The notes below the pieces were generated by a model. The model searched no databases. It worked only from the letters and a program-made list of their open reading frames with translations, and had not been told where the DNA came from. Positions 26,199 through 34,652 of a stretch of 50,932 nucleotides of DNA are shown here, one piece after another; positions within the stretch are counted from its first letter, which is position 1, and the number at the start of each line of letters is the position of its first letter. Source of the DNA: Georgenia ruanii (GTDB lineage Bacteria; Actinomycetota; Actinomycetes; Actinomycetales; Actinomycetaceae); NCBI RefSeq assembly GCF_009193175.1, contig NZ_VUKE01000027.1, positions 1 through 50,932 of the forward strand, in the 5' to 3' direction. Both the position numbers and the translations under genes were made by a program.

Positions 26199-26208
26199 CC
26201 CGCCTCGG

Positions 26209-26242
26209 CCGAGCACCGAGCACCGAGCACCGAGCACCGAGC
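26209..26242. repeat. Heptamer tandem repeat CCGAGCA
   Basis: Four perfect copies of CCGAGCA start at 26209, 26216, 26223 and 26230, followed by CCGAGCT at 26237. The array lies in the 85-base gap between convergent genes. The unit is the same as the left arm of the hairpin that follows, so it probably grew by slippage at a terminator arm. Confidence 0.9.
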
Positions 26243-26252
26243 TGACGCTCGG
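26237..26252. terminator. Short hairpin at the end of the heptamer array
   Basis: CCGAGC-TGAC-GCTCGG is a perfect 6-base stem with a 4-base loop between the convergent nfo and SIS genes. It is short, but its position fits a bidirectional terminator. Confidence 0.45.
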
Positions 26253-26283
26253 CGGCGCTGGGCCATCCCGGTCCCGCCGGGCG

Positions 26284-27273
26284 TCACCGCCCGGGCGCCG
26301 ACGCGGCCTCCGCCTCGGCGGCGATCCAGGCGCGCGCGGCCACCAGCTCGGCGACGAGCGTCTCGGTGAGCAGGCGGACGTCGTCCTCGTCGTCGTGCGG
26401 GTAGCGCAGCACGTAGGCGGCACCCTCGAGATCCCCGCCCACGCTCACCACGGTGGTCCGCCGGGGCAGCGTCCACTCGAGGATGCCGTCGTCCCAGGAG
26501 GACCCGGCGTAGGACAGCAGCCGGTAGTCGGTGTTCTTGGTGAGGTAGACGTCCACGTGGGCCCAGTCACCGGACTCGCAGGCGACGGCGGCGCGCCGGG
26601 GTCCCTCGCGCAGCATGAGGGCGGACTGCTGCGCCGAGCTGAGCCGGCGCGCCGGGGCGGCGATGTGTGTGCCGGCCGGGCCGAGGAGGAGGTCGGCGAC
26701 GACCGGGCGCCAGTCCGCCTCGGTCGCCAGCAGGTGGGCGGTGGCCTCGGCGGCCTTCTCCACCGTGGCGGCGAGCCGCTCGGCGGGCCGGCCCAGCAGG
26801 TGGTCCTCCAGCGCCAGGAGCATCACGAGCGTGTGCTGGAAGCTGCGGCAGGCCACCCCGCCGAGCTCCGGCTCCGCGGCCATGAGCACGGTGCTCGCGG
26901 CGAGCCGGGTGATCGGCGAGCCGGGCACGTTCGTCAGCGCCGTCACCGTGGCGCCGTCGTCGAGCCGGCCCAGGGCGTCGATCGTCTCCCTCGACCCGCC
27001 CGTCGCGGAGATGGCGACGGCGAGGGTTCCACCGCCCCACCGCGGCAGCAGGTCGCTGCTGGCGAGCTCGGCGACGGAGAGCAGCCCCTGCGCCCGCATC
27101 CGCCGCGCCGCGACACCGGCGGCGTAGGCCGAGGACCCCATCCCGAGCAGGACGACGCGCCCGGGCAGCGGGTGCAGGTGGCGCCACGGGTTCGCCTCGC
27201 GCAGCGAGGCGGCCAGCGCGGCGAGCACCTCGGGCTTGCGGGTGAGGTCGGCGAGGAACTCCTCGGGCTTCAT
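26284..27273 (-). CDS. SIS-domain sugar-phosphate isomerase/deaminase
   Basis: A 329-residue cytoplasmic protein with two SIS folds, like the isomerase half of GlmS or AgaS but with no glutamine-amidotransferase domain. Visible are RVVLLGMGSSAYAAGVAARR, the phosphosugar loop VAISATGGSRETIDAL, TALTNVPGSPITRLA and, in the second half, the ESGDWAHVDVYLT segment. Such enzymes convert aminosugar 6-phosphates to ketose phosphates, or the reverse. The start ATG at 27273 overlaps the kinase stop by 4 bases. It is the last gene of the TetR-GT-kinase-SIS unit, and it would act naturally on the product of that kinase. Confidence 0.85.
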   Translation of the reverse strand: MKPEEFLADLTRKPEVLAALAASLREANPWRHLHPLPGRVVLLGMGSSAYAAGVAARRMRAQGLLSVAELASSDLLPRWGGGTLAVAISATGGSRETIDALGRLDDGATVTALTNVPGSPITRLAASTVLMAAEPELGGVACRSFQHTLVMLLALEDHLLGRPAERLAATVEKAAEATAHLLATEADWRPVVADLLLGPAGTHIAAPARRLSSAQQSALMLREGPRRAAVACESGDWAHVDVYLTKNTDYRLLSYAGSSWDDGILEWTLPRRTTVVSVGGDLEGAAYVLRYPHDDEDDVRLLTETLVAELVAARAWIAAEAEAASAPGR

Positions 27274-28559
27274 CGGGCTCCCTCCACGAGCTCGGGCAGC
27301 GCACCGGCGGGCACGTAGGCCCAGCGGGGCAGGTGGGTCGCGGCGTAGGTGAACTCCCGGCACACCTGCCGCAGGCGGAACGGGCGCAGCAGCGCCTCCT
27401 CGAGCAAGTCCGCACGCCCGGCCGCGGCCAGCGTCGCCCGGTAGGCGTCGAGGAACGCCTGCACGAACTCGCCGGTCATGCGCTCGACGCGCGCGGGGTC
27501 GAGGTCCGGGTGGTGCTTGCGCAGCACGAGCCCGGCGTGGCGGATCGACTGGGTCATGCCGGCGACGTCGAGCGCGGGCGGCTGCGCCCTGGTGCGCTGC
27601 GCGGGCGGCACCACCGGGTTGCCGTCGAAGTCGATGACGGCGTAGGACTCCCCGGCGCGCAGCACCTGGCCGACGTGCAGGTCGCCGTGCCCGAGCAGCA
27701 TGGGGGTCCCGGCCAGCTCCGGCGGCGGCACCGCCCCCGCGGCGATCTCGTCGCGGTGCCGCGCGAGCTGGGCGTGCTCGGCGCCGGTGGTCGCCTCGAG
27801 GGCGCGTCGCAGGTCGGCCCGGGCCTCCGTGTGCCAGCGGGCGACGTCGGCCGCGTCGGCCGGCCGGCGGGTGGGCAGGAGCGCGAGGTGAAAGTGCGCG
27901 ACCAGCTCGCCAAGCCGCCGACCGGGCGTACGCACGGCGTCCGGACCGTCGGTGCAGGCGCGGCGCAGGTCCTCCACCGCCCAGGTCCAGCCGTCGACGG
28001 CGCCCGGCAGGTAGGCGGTGACGCTCGCGACCAGTCGTGGTGCGGCCGCGCGCGAGGGCAACCACTGCACCAGGCCCCACGGGCGCGGGGTGCCCGTGAA
28101 GCCGGCGCGCTCGAGCAGCTCGAGGATGGCGGGGGCCGGGTGCGGTCCCTCGGTGGCCTGGAAGGTCCACTTCACCACGCCGCGCCCGCCGAGCACGACC
28201 GACTCGTTCGTCTGGTCGACGTCGATCGCGGCCTCCCCGGTCACCGGCTCGGCGTGCCAGCTGGTGAGGACGAAGGCCCCCACCTCGCGGCTGCCCCCGC
28301 CGAGCAGGCCCGCGAGGGCCTCGGCCGCGCCGTCGCCGGCCCGGGCGCGCCGCACGCCGGAGCCGGCCGCGACCAGCGGGACGGGGTACGTGCGGCCGGC
28401 GGCGTCGGCCACGAGCGTCAGCCAGCGCCCGGGCGCCAGGTCGAGCGCGTCCAGGTAGCGGGGAGCGCCGGCGGGCTGGTCGTCGCCGTCGGCCCGGTGC
28501 GGCGGCAGGAGCGAGGCCCAGGACGCCAGCTCGACGGCCCGGCGCAGCGGCGTCCTCAC
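27270..28559 (-). CDS. Maltokinase-fold kinase, glucosamine-kinase-like
   Basis: A 429-residue kinase of the aminoglycoside-phosphotransferase/maltokinase fold. The N-terminal cap (about 1-120) is maltokinase-like. The ATP lobe has VDQTNESVVLGGRGVVKWTF, where the Lys would anchor ATP. The linker has TAYLPGAVDGWTWAVEDL, the catalytic loop LLGHGDLHVGQVL is near residue 290 and the metal-binding VIDFDGNP near residue 307. The DGWTW segment and DLHVGQ are shared with actinobacterial glucosamine kinases, which make glucosamine 6-phosphate. GTG at 28559 overlaps the glycosyltransferase stop (GTGA) and the stop overlaps the SIS start. An aminoglycoside- or maltose-directed role is the alternative. 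Confidence 0.8.
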   Translation of the reverse strand: MRTPLRRAVELASWASLLPPHRADGDDQPAGAPRYLDALDLAPGRWLTLVADAAGRTYPVPLVAAGSGVRRARAGDGAAEALAGLLGGGSREVGAFVLTSWHAEPVTGEAAIDVDQTNESVVLGGRGVVKWTFQATEGPHPAPAILELLERAGFTGTPRPWGLVQWLPSRAAAPRLVASVTAYLPGAVDGWTWAVEDLRRACTDGPDAVRTPGRRLGELVAHFHLALLPTRRPADAADVARWHTEARADLRRALEATTGAEHAQLARHRDEIAAGAVPPPELAGTPMLLGHGDLHVGQVLRAGESYAVIDFDGNPVVPPAQRTRAQPPALDVAGMTQSIRHAGLVLRKHHPDLDPARVERMTGEFVQAFLDAYRATLAAAGRADLLEEALLRPFRLRQVCREFTYAATHLPRWAYVPAGALPELVEGAR

Positions 28560-29899
28560 GCCTGCGCGGTGGCGGCGGGCTCGAGGCCGGCTTCCCGGGC
28601 GTGCGCGTGCTCCAGCCCGACCGACTCGATGATCTCCGCCGCCTTGCGGAGCCCGTCGCGGGCCCGGATGCGCTCGCCGATCGCGGCGAGCCGGGCGCGC
28701 AGCTCGGTGTCCGCGAGCAGCGTCTCGACGGCGCCGTTGAGCTCCGCCGGCGTGAACTCGTAGGTCTTGAGCCGGATGCCGTAGCCGAGCTCGTGCATCC
28801 GCTGGGCGTTGTCGTACTGGTCCCAGAACAGGGGCAGCAGCACCATCGGCTTGCCGAAGTGCAGGGTCTCGGTGGTGGTGTTGTTGCCGCCGTGCGTGAT
28901 GACCAGGTCCACCTGCGGGATCACGGTGGTCTGCGGCAACGTGGCCGCGCCCACCATGTTGGCCGCGAGGGTGATCTTCTCGGCCACCGGGCCCTTGCTG
29001 ACGATGAAGCGGTGCGGGCTGTCCGCGAGCGCGTCGACGATGCGCTGCATGAGCGCGACGTCGGCCCCGCCCAGGGAGCCGAGCGAGACGTACACCAGCG
29101 CGCTGCCCGCGGGCCGGTCGGCCACCTCGGCGGGCAGCTCGTAGGCGTCGTCGGTGAGCCGGACGCTGGAGTCGATGCGGTGCCAGCCGGGGTCGAGGGG
29201 CCGGCGGCCGGTGTAGTCGGCCTCCTCGGGGTAGACGTAGAGATTGGCGGCGTTGTCGCGGGGCATGAACTCCAGCTCGGGCAGCGGGGCGGCGCCCTGC
29301 TCGACGACCCAGGCGTTGAACGCCTCCCACATCTCGCGGTGGGTGCGCTCGAACTCGGCACGGAAGGGTTCCCAGGCGGCCGGGTCGTCCTGCGCGAGGC
29401 CGGACAGGCCGGGGGCGACGTCCGACCCGGGCACCTCGAGCGGGTTGCAGGAGACGATCCGGACGAAGGGCGCGCCGCTGGTGGTCAGGGCCGGGAAGAG
29501 CACCACGTTGTCCTCGACCAGGACGTCCGGCCGGGTCTCGGCGATGATCGCGCGCAGGGCCGGCTCGGCGTACTTCGCGCCGTCGATGAGCGCCTGGTAG
29601 GTGGGGCGGACGAAGGTCTCGAGCTGCTCGGTCGTGGGCTTGCAGAACTCCGGCGCGGTCTCGGCGATGAAGTCGGTCCAGAACTGCCCGGCGTCCTCCT
29701 CCCCGGCGTCCGGGTCGGGCTCGGCGAGGTCGACCAGGCGCTCCTCGAAGCCCAGCGGGCTGAGCCGGCCGGCCCAGGAGGACTCGGACGCGAAGATCAC
29801 CCGGTGCCCGCGCTTGAGGAGCAGGTCGCCCAGGCCGATGCACTGGTTGGTGGGCCCGTAGGCGGACTCGGGGAGGAACAGGACAGTCAGCTTCGTCAT
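28556..29899 (-). CDS. GT1-family glycosyltransferase (MGT/YjiC type)
   Basis: A 447-residue GT-B fold transferase. The N-terminal acceptor half opens MTKLTVLFLPESAYGPTNQ with LLLKRGHRVIFASES; the C-terminal donor half has LVYVSLGSLGG and the nucleotide-sugar signature THGGNNTTTETLHFGKPMVLLPLFWDQYDNAQR. MGT enzymes use UDP-sugars to glycosylate macrolides, flavonoids and other small molecules, often for detoxification or natural-product tailoring. AAGGAG ends 6 bases before the ATG at 29899. It is the first enzyme gene after TetR and is coupled to the kinase. The acceptor is unknown. Confidence 0.9.
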   Translation of the reverse strand: MTKLTVLFLPESAYGPTNQCIGLGDLLLKRGHRVIFASESSWAGRLSPLGFEERLVDLAEPDPDAGEEDAGQFWTDFIAETAPEFCKPTTEQLETFVRPTYQALIDGAKYAEPALRAIIAETRPDVLVEDNVVLFPALTTSGAPFVRIVSCNPLEVPGSDVAPGLSGLAQDDPAAWEPFRAEFERTHREMWEAFNAWVVEQGAAPLPELEFMPRDNAANLYVYPEEADYTGRRPLDPGWHRIDSSVRLTDDAYELPAEVADRPAGSALVYVSLGSLGGADVALMQRIVDALADSPHRFIVSKGPVAEKITLAANMVGAATLPQTTVIPQVDLVITHGGNNTTTETLHFGKPMVLLPLFWDQYDNAQRMHELGYGIRLKTYEFTPAELNGAVETLLADTELRARLAAIGERIRARDGLRKAAEIIESVGLEHAHAREAGLEPAATAQA

Positions 29900-29925
29900 C
29901 GGAGCTCCTTGTCGGTGAGAGGCGG

Positions 29926-30573
29926 TCAATCGGTGGAGAGCGTCGGTTTCCCGGTGGGGACGGTGGGTCGGTCGAGCGGGTGGCCGGTGGCCAGGCGGGC
30001 GTAGTCGAGGATCAGCTCCGTCGCGGCGCGGCGGTCGATCATGGGGTGCCGGGCGACCATCCGGTAGCCGTACGCGTCCTCGAGGGCGACGATGTTGCGC
30101 GCGATGGTCAGGGACGGCTGCGCCAGCACGAACGCCCCGGCGGCGGCGCCCGTCTCCAGGAGCAGCTGGTACATCGAGACCTGCCGGTCGTACAGGGACG
30201 TCAGCATGGCGCCGTAGACGGGGTAGCGCCCGGCGGCGCCGCCCAGCTCGCACATCAGCCGGACCGCCTCGTCGTCGGAGTCGTGCGGCAGCCCGGAGGC
30301 GATCGTGACGACGAGCTTCTCCGCCGGGTCGGCGATCGCGGCCACGGTGCGCAGGCGCTCGTCGTAGAACCGCTCCACGCCGGCCCGGTTCGCCTCGACC
30401 AGCAGCGTCTGGATGTCCGGGAAGTGGTACAGCACCGCTCCGGGGGTGAGGCCGGCCTGCTGGGCCACGTCCTTGAGGCGCACATCGGCCCCGTGCTCCG
30501 CGACGGCACGCCGCGCCGCCGCGATGAGACTCTCGCGGCGCTGCTTCCTGCCTACGGACATGACGGCGGCCAT
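29926..30573 (-). CDS. TetR-family regulator of the GT-kinase-SIS operon
   Basis: A 215-residue regulator with a helix-turn-helix at about residues 12-60 (ESLIAAARRAVAEHGADVRL, DVAQQAGLTPGAVLYHFPD) and a C-terminal ligand domain. It lies 26 bases upstream of the glycosyltransferase on the same strand and is divergent from potD, with a 195-base region between. It is well placed to control both operons. ATG at 30573 is used; MSVGRK at 30561 is an equally good start. Confidence 0.88.
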   Translation of the reverse strand: MAAVMSVGRKQRRESLIAAARRAVAEHGADVRLKDVAQQAGLTPGAVLYHFPDIQTLLVEANRAGVERFYDERLRTVAAIADPAEKLVVTIASGLPHDSDDEAVRLMCELGGAAGRYPVYGAMLTSLYDRQVSMYQLLLETGAAAGAFVLAQPSLTIARNIVALEDAYGYRMVARHPMIDRRAATELILDYARLATGHPLDRPTVPTGKPTLSTD

Positions 30574-30620
30574 CTCTCGAGGGGACGAGTCGTGGCGCAG
30601 AGCATGGCACGCGACCGGAC

Positions 30621-30647
30621 GAATTTGAAGAGCGATTCAGGAAATTC
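30621..30647. promoter_or_regulatory. AT-rich imperfect palindrome between TetR and potD
   Basis: GAATTTGAA and TTCAGGAAATTC face each other around a short GAGCGA centre, giving GAATTT/AAATTC outer arms. This is the most AT-rich spot for kilobases, lying in the divergent gap. It is a candidate TetR operator and promoter region for both operons. Confidence 0.4.
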
Positions 30648-30768
30648 CTCCTGCCGCCCCCAAATCGGGGCAGTCAGGGCATTGCCAAGTCTGAATCGAC
30701 GTGCAAATCTTTGCGCCCAAGGGCCCGGCACCGGCGCCGCGTCCTCCCCCGATGATGTGGAGAATCCC

Positions 30769-31875
30769 GTGACGAAGTTCCCTTCTCGGCGCAGCACCGC
30801 CGTCGCGGCCCTCGGCACCAGCACCGCGGTCCTGCTCGCCGCCTGCGGCGGCGGCTCCGCCGACGAGCCCGCCGCCCTCGACCCGGACGCCGACCTCACC
30901 AAGCAGACCATCGTGGTGTCCAACTGGGAGTCCTACATGCCCGAGGACATCGCCGACATCGTCAAGAAGGAGACCGGCGCCACCGTCAAGGTCACCCACC
31001 ACGCCACCAACGAGGACCTCGTCGCCAAGGTCACCGCCGGCGGCGGCGAGGGCCTGGACGTCATCTTCGGCACCGCCCCCTTCCTCGAGGCCTTCGCCAA
31101 GGAGGGGCTGCTCGAGCCCATCGACCCCTCCCTGCTCGAGCACTGGGGGGAGCTCGACACCCTGGCCACCGACAGCGCCGTGGTCGACGGCCAGACCTAC
31201 TGGGCGCCCTACACCTGGGGCACCACCGGGATCTGCTACCGCGAGGACCTCGTCGCCAAGACGCCCGACAGCTGGTACGACCTGCTGACGCCCGCGGCCG
31301 AGTACAAGGGCAAGGTCACCATGATGGGCACCGACCGCTGGGCGGTGCTGCCCGCGCAGAAGGCCCTCGGGTTCTCGGCCAACACCACCGACGAGGCGGA
31401 GATGACCCAGGTGAAGGAGCTCATGCTGCAGGCGAAGCCGAGCCTCCTCGCCTACGACGACAACACCTTCTACGAGCGGCTCATCAGCGGCGAGGCCGTC
31501 ATGGTGGAGGCCTGGGACGGCTGGTGCAACTACGGCACCGCCGAGAACGAGAAGATCAAGTTCGCCGTCCCGAAGGAGGGCTCCGACCTGTTCGTCGACG
31601 GCATGGCGATCCTGAAGTCCTCCAAGAGCAAGGAGGCCGCCTACGCGTTCATCGACACGGTGCTGAAGCCGGAGAACCACGCCTGGGCCGCGGAGAACAT
31701 CCTGTACAACGTGCCCAACCAGGCCGCCCTCGACCTGCTCCCGGCCGACCTCCTCGAGAAGTACGACGTCCTGGGCGCCCGACGTTCCGAGATGCTCAAG
31801 GGCGAGCCGCTGACGGACATCGGTGAGGCCATGTCCCTCTACACCCAGATCATCACCGAGGTCACGGCCTCCTGA
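30769..31875 (+). CDS. potD: Polyamine-type ABC transporter substrate-binding lipoprotein
   Basis: A 368-residue lipoprotein: the signal peptide ends in LLAACGGG with the lipidated Cys near residue 24, followed by a PotD/PotF-type binding domain with IVVSNWESYMPEDIADIVKK, TAPFLEAFAKEGLLEPI, YWAPYTWGTTGICYREDLV and GEAVMVEAWDGWCNYG. The TWGTTG and WDGW segments line the polyamine pocket in relatives. GTG at 30769 follows GGAG by 6 bases; upstream in-frame sequence is not protein-like. It is the first gene of potD-B-C-A and downstream amine-degrading enzymes. The exact ligand (putrescine, spermidine or another amine) is not fixed. Confidence 0.9.
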   Translation: MTKFPSRRSTAVAALGTSTAVLLAACGGGSADEPAALDPDADLTKQTIVVSNWESYMPEDIADIVKKETGATVKVTHHATNEDLVAKVTAGGGEGLDVIFGTAPFLEAFAKEGLLEPIDPSLLEHWGELDTLATDSAVVDGQTYWAPYTWGTTGICYREDLVAKTPDSWYDLLTPAAEYKGKVTMMGTDRWAVLPAQKALGFSANTTDEAEMTQVKELMLQAKPSLLAYDDNTFYERLISGEAVMVEAWDGWCNYGTAENEKIKFAVPKEGSDLFVDGMAILKSSKSKEAAYAFIDTVLKPENHAWAAENILYNVPNQAALDLLPADLLEKYDVLGARRSEMLKGEPLTDIGEAMSLYTQIITEVTAS

Positions 31876-32762
31876 TGTCCACCCCGCCCGCTCGGCCCGG
31901 GCGCCGCCGCCGCGGCGCCCGGCTCGAGCCGACCCTCCTGCTCGCGCCCGGACTGCTGTACCTGACCGTCTTCGTGGCCGTCCCCGTGCTGCTGGTCGCG
32001 GCGTACATGTTCGCCACCCGCGGCCGCTTCTCCGGCGTCGAGTGGACCTTCACGCTCGGCAACTTCTCCCGGGCGCTGGAGCCGATCTACCTGCGGGTCC
32101 TCGCCGACTCCCTCGTGATCGCGGGGCTCGCCACCGTGGTCGCCTTCCTCATCGGCTACCCGACCGCCTACGCCATCACCAAGCTGCCGTCCCGGTGGCG
32201 CACCGTGGCCCTGGTGCTGGTCGTGGTGCCGTTCTGGACAAACTTCCTCATCCGGACCTACGCGTGGATCGTGCTGCTCAACAGCCAGGGCCTGGTCAAC
32301 GACGCCCTGGTGGCGCTCGGCCTCGTCGACGCCCCGGTCGATCTGCTGTACACCACCGGCGCGGTCGTGGTGGGCATGGTCTACGCGTACCTGCCGCTGA
32401 TGATCCTGCCGCTGTACGCCGCCATCCAGAAGGTCGACCCGGAGCTCCTCGAGGCCTCCGCCAACCTCGGCGCCACCCGGGCCCGGACGTTCTGGAGCGT
32501 GACGTTCCCGCTCACGCTGCCGGCCACGCTCACCGGCGCGATCCTTGTGTTCGTCCCGTCCATGGGCAACTTCGTCATCCCCGAGCTCCTCGGCGGCGGC
32601 AAGGTCTCCATGGTGGGCAACCTGGTGCGCGACCAGTTCCTGCGGGCGCGCGACTGGCCGTTCGGCGCGGTGCTGGCGATGATCCTCATCGTCCTGCTCG
32701 TGGTGCTGTTCCTCGTCCAGTCCCGCATCGCGCGGTACATCGAGGGCGGTCGCCGTGCGTAG
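31875..32762 (+). CDS. potB: ABC transporter permease, PotB-like
   Basis: A 295-residue permease with six predicted helices after a basic start (RPGRRRRGARLEPTLLLAPG). The PotB pattern is clear: VPFWTNFLIRTYAWIVLL and, in the cytoplasmic EAA loop, EASANLGATRARTFWSVTFPLTLP, which docks on the ATPase. The ATG overlaps the potD stop (TGATG). It pairs with the PotC-like permease that overlaps its end. Confidence 0.92.
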   Translation: MSTPPARPGRRRRGARLEPTLLLAPGLLYLTVFVAVPVLLVAAYMFATRGRFSGVEWTFTLGNFSRALEPIYLRVLADSLVIAGLATVVAFLIGYPTAYAITKLPSRWRTVALVLVVVPFWTNFLIRTYAWIVLLNSQGLVNDALVALGLVDAPVDLLYTTGAVVVGMVYAYLPLMILPLYAAIQKVDPELLEASANLGATRARTFWSVTFPLTLPATLTGAILVFVPSMGNFVIPELLGGGKVSMVGNLVRDQFLRARDWPFGAVLAMILIVLLVVLFLVQSRIARYIEGGRRA

Positions 32763-32796
32763 CGCCAGGACGGCCGTGCGTAGCCCCAGGACCGCC
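32755..32796 (+). repeat. 21-bp tandem duplication over the potC start
   Basis: Two adjacent 21-base units, 32755-32775 and 32776-32796, differ at two positions. Both begin GTGCGTAGC and keep the frame, adding seven residues to the N-terminus. Confidence 0.9.
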
Positions 32797-33567
32797 GGAC
32801 CGGGCCGGCTCTGGATCGCGCTGGCGGCCTGCGGGGTGTTCCTCTACCTGCCGATCCTCGTGCTGATCGGGATGTCCTTCAACGCCTCCCGGTCGGCGTT
32901 CACCTGGGGCGGCTTCAGCTTCCGTTGGTACGGCGAGCTCGCCCGCAACGGCGACCTGATCGGGGCGCTGGGCACCTCGCTCGTGGTCGCCGTCGGCGCC
33001 ACCGTCGTCGCCACCGTGCTGGGCACGACGCTCGCGGTGGGCCTGGCCCGGCACGTGCGCTCCACCGCGCTCGAGGCGGCGTCCATGGCGCCGGGCATCT
33101 TGCCGGACCTCGTGCTGGCGATCGGGCTGCTGTCCTTCTTCACGCTCGCGTCGATCCCCACCGGGACGCTCAGCGTGCTCATCGCCCACTCGGTGTTCGG
33201 CACCGCGTTCGTCGTCGCCGTCGTGCGTGCCCGGCTGAACGGCACGGACGCCTCGGTGGAGGAGGCCTCGCGCGACCTCGGCGCCAACGCCGCCACCACG
33301 TTCCTGCGGGTGACGCTGCCGTCGATCGCCCCGGCGGTGGTGGCCGGCGCGCTGCTGGTGTTCACCCTCTCGCTCGACGAGTTCGTCATCGCCTACTTCA
33401 CCGCCGGCCCCACCACCCAGACGCTGCCGATCGCCATCTACGCGATGGTCCGCACCGGCGTCACCCCAGTGATCAACGCCCTCGCGACCGTGCTCATCGC
33501 CATCACCGTCACCGTGATCGTCGTCGCGGCCCGCGCCGTGCGCAGAACGGAGAAGCCCGCATCATGA
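32755..33567 (+). CDS. potC: ABC transporter permease, PotC-like
   Basis: A 270-residue permease with six helices: [20 protein letters not shown], the [19 protein letters not shown] region, and the EAA loop [21 protein letters not shown]. It overlaps potB by 8 bases. The first 42 bases are a 21-bp tandem duplication that repeats the start codon, so GTG at 32755 and GTG at 32776 are both in frame (MRSARTA then VRSPRTA). The first has a GAGGGCGG ribosome site and is preferred. Confidence 0.92.
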   Translation: MRSARTAVRSPRTAGPGRLWIALAACGVFLYLPILVLIGMSFNASRSAFTWGGFSFRWYGELARNGDLIGALGTSLVVAVGATVVATVLGTTLAVGLARHVRSTALEAASMAPGILPDLVLAIGLLSFFTLASIPTGTLSVLIAHSVFGTAFVVAVVRARLNGTDASVEEASRDLGANAATTFLRVTLPSIAPAVVAGALLVFTLSLDEFVIAYFTAGPTTQTLPIAIYAMVRTGVTPVINALATVLIAITVTVIVVAARAVRRTEKPAS

Positions 33568-34652
33568 CCGCCCTGGACTCCGGCACCGCCACCCGGACGG
33601 CCCTGCGCCCGCTGCTGCAGGTCTCCGAGGTCAGCCGCGCGTACGGCGACGTCACGGCGCTGGACGACGTCTCCCTCTCCATCGGCGAGAACGAGTTCTT
33701 CGCGCTCCTCGGGCCCTCCGGCTGCGGGAAGACGACGCTGCTGCGCTCGATCGCCGGGTTCGAGCAGCCCGACGCCGGCGGCATCCTGCTCGGCGGCGAG
33801 GACCTCCTCGCCATGCCGCCGCACCGCCGCCCGGTCAACCTCATGTTCCAGTCCTACGCGCTGTTCCCCCACATGAACGTGGCGAAGAACGTCGCCTACG
33901 GCCTGGAGCGGGAGAGGCTGCCCCGTGCCGAGATCGACCGGCGGGTCGGTGAGGTCCTCGAGACCGTCGGGCTCTCCGCCATGGGCGGGCGCCGCCCGGC
34001 CCAGCTCTCCGGCGGGCAGCGCCAGCGGGTCGCGCTGGCCCGGGCCATCGTCAAGCGCCCCAAGGTGCTGCTGCTGGACGAACCGCTCTCCGCCCTGGAC
34101 CGCAAGGTCCGCGGGGAGATGCAGCTCGAGCTCAAGCGGCTGCAGCACGAGGTGGGCATCACGTTCGTCATCGTCACGCACGACCAGGAGGAGGCGCTGT
34201 CGATGGCGGACCGCATCGCGGTCATGGCCGCCGGACGCCTGCAGCAGGTGGCCGACCCCGTCGAGCTGTACCGCCACCCGCGCAACCTGTTCGTCGCCGA
34301 CTTCATCGGCGCGAGCACCCTGGTGGCCGGCACCGCGGCCGCCGGCACCTTCACCGCCGGCGACCTGGGTCCGCTGCCCGGCACCGTGCCGGCGGACCTC
34401 ACCGGTCCCGCACACCTGGTCCTGCGGCCCGAGTGGGTCCGGCTGACCGAGCCGGAGCACGGCCTCCTGCGCGGCACCGTCCGGGACGTGCAGTTCCACG
34501 GCGGCGGCTCGACCATCGCCGTCGCCGTCGCGGGCCTCCCGACGCCCCTGCTCGTGGGCGTCCCGGGCGCCACCGCCACGGAGCGCGGGGCCGCCGTCGG
34601 GGTGTCCTGGAACGCCGGGGACGCCGTCGTCGTGCAGGACGAGCTCGCGTGA
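33564..34652 (+). CDS. potA: ABC transporter ATPase, PotA-like
   Basis: A 362-residue ATPase that powers the polyamine-type importer. Walker A GPSGCGKT is at 50-57, Q-loop in [11 protein letters not shown] near 96, signature LSGGQRQ at 148-154, Walker B LLLDEP at 169-174, and the switch His in VTHDQEEAL. The C-terminal TOBE domain (about 270-360) is typical of the PotA/MalK group and usually regulatory. It overlaps potC by ATGA and the oxidase gene by GTGA. Confidence 0.94.
   Translation: MTALDSGTATRTALRPLLQVSEVSRAYGDVTALDDVSLSIGENEFFALLGPSGCGKTTLLRSIAGFEQPDAGGILLGGEDLLAMPPHRRPVNLMFQSYALFPHMNVAKNVAYGLERERLPRAEIDRRVGEVLETVGLSAMGGRRPAQLSGGQRQRVALARAIVKRPKVLLLDEPLSALDRKVRGEMQLELKRLQHEVGITFVIVTHDQEEALSMADRIAVMAAGRLQQVADPVELYRHPRNLFVADFIGASTLVAGTAAAGTFTAGDLGPLPGTVPADLTGPAHLVLRPEWVRLTEPEHGLLRGTVRDVQFHGGGSTIAVAVAGLPTPLLVGVPGATATERGAAVGVSWNAGDAVVVQDELA

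Noticed and set aside
26209-26242. Possible CRISPR-like array
   Set aside because: The repeat is only 7 bases with no spacers, so it is a simple tandem repeat.
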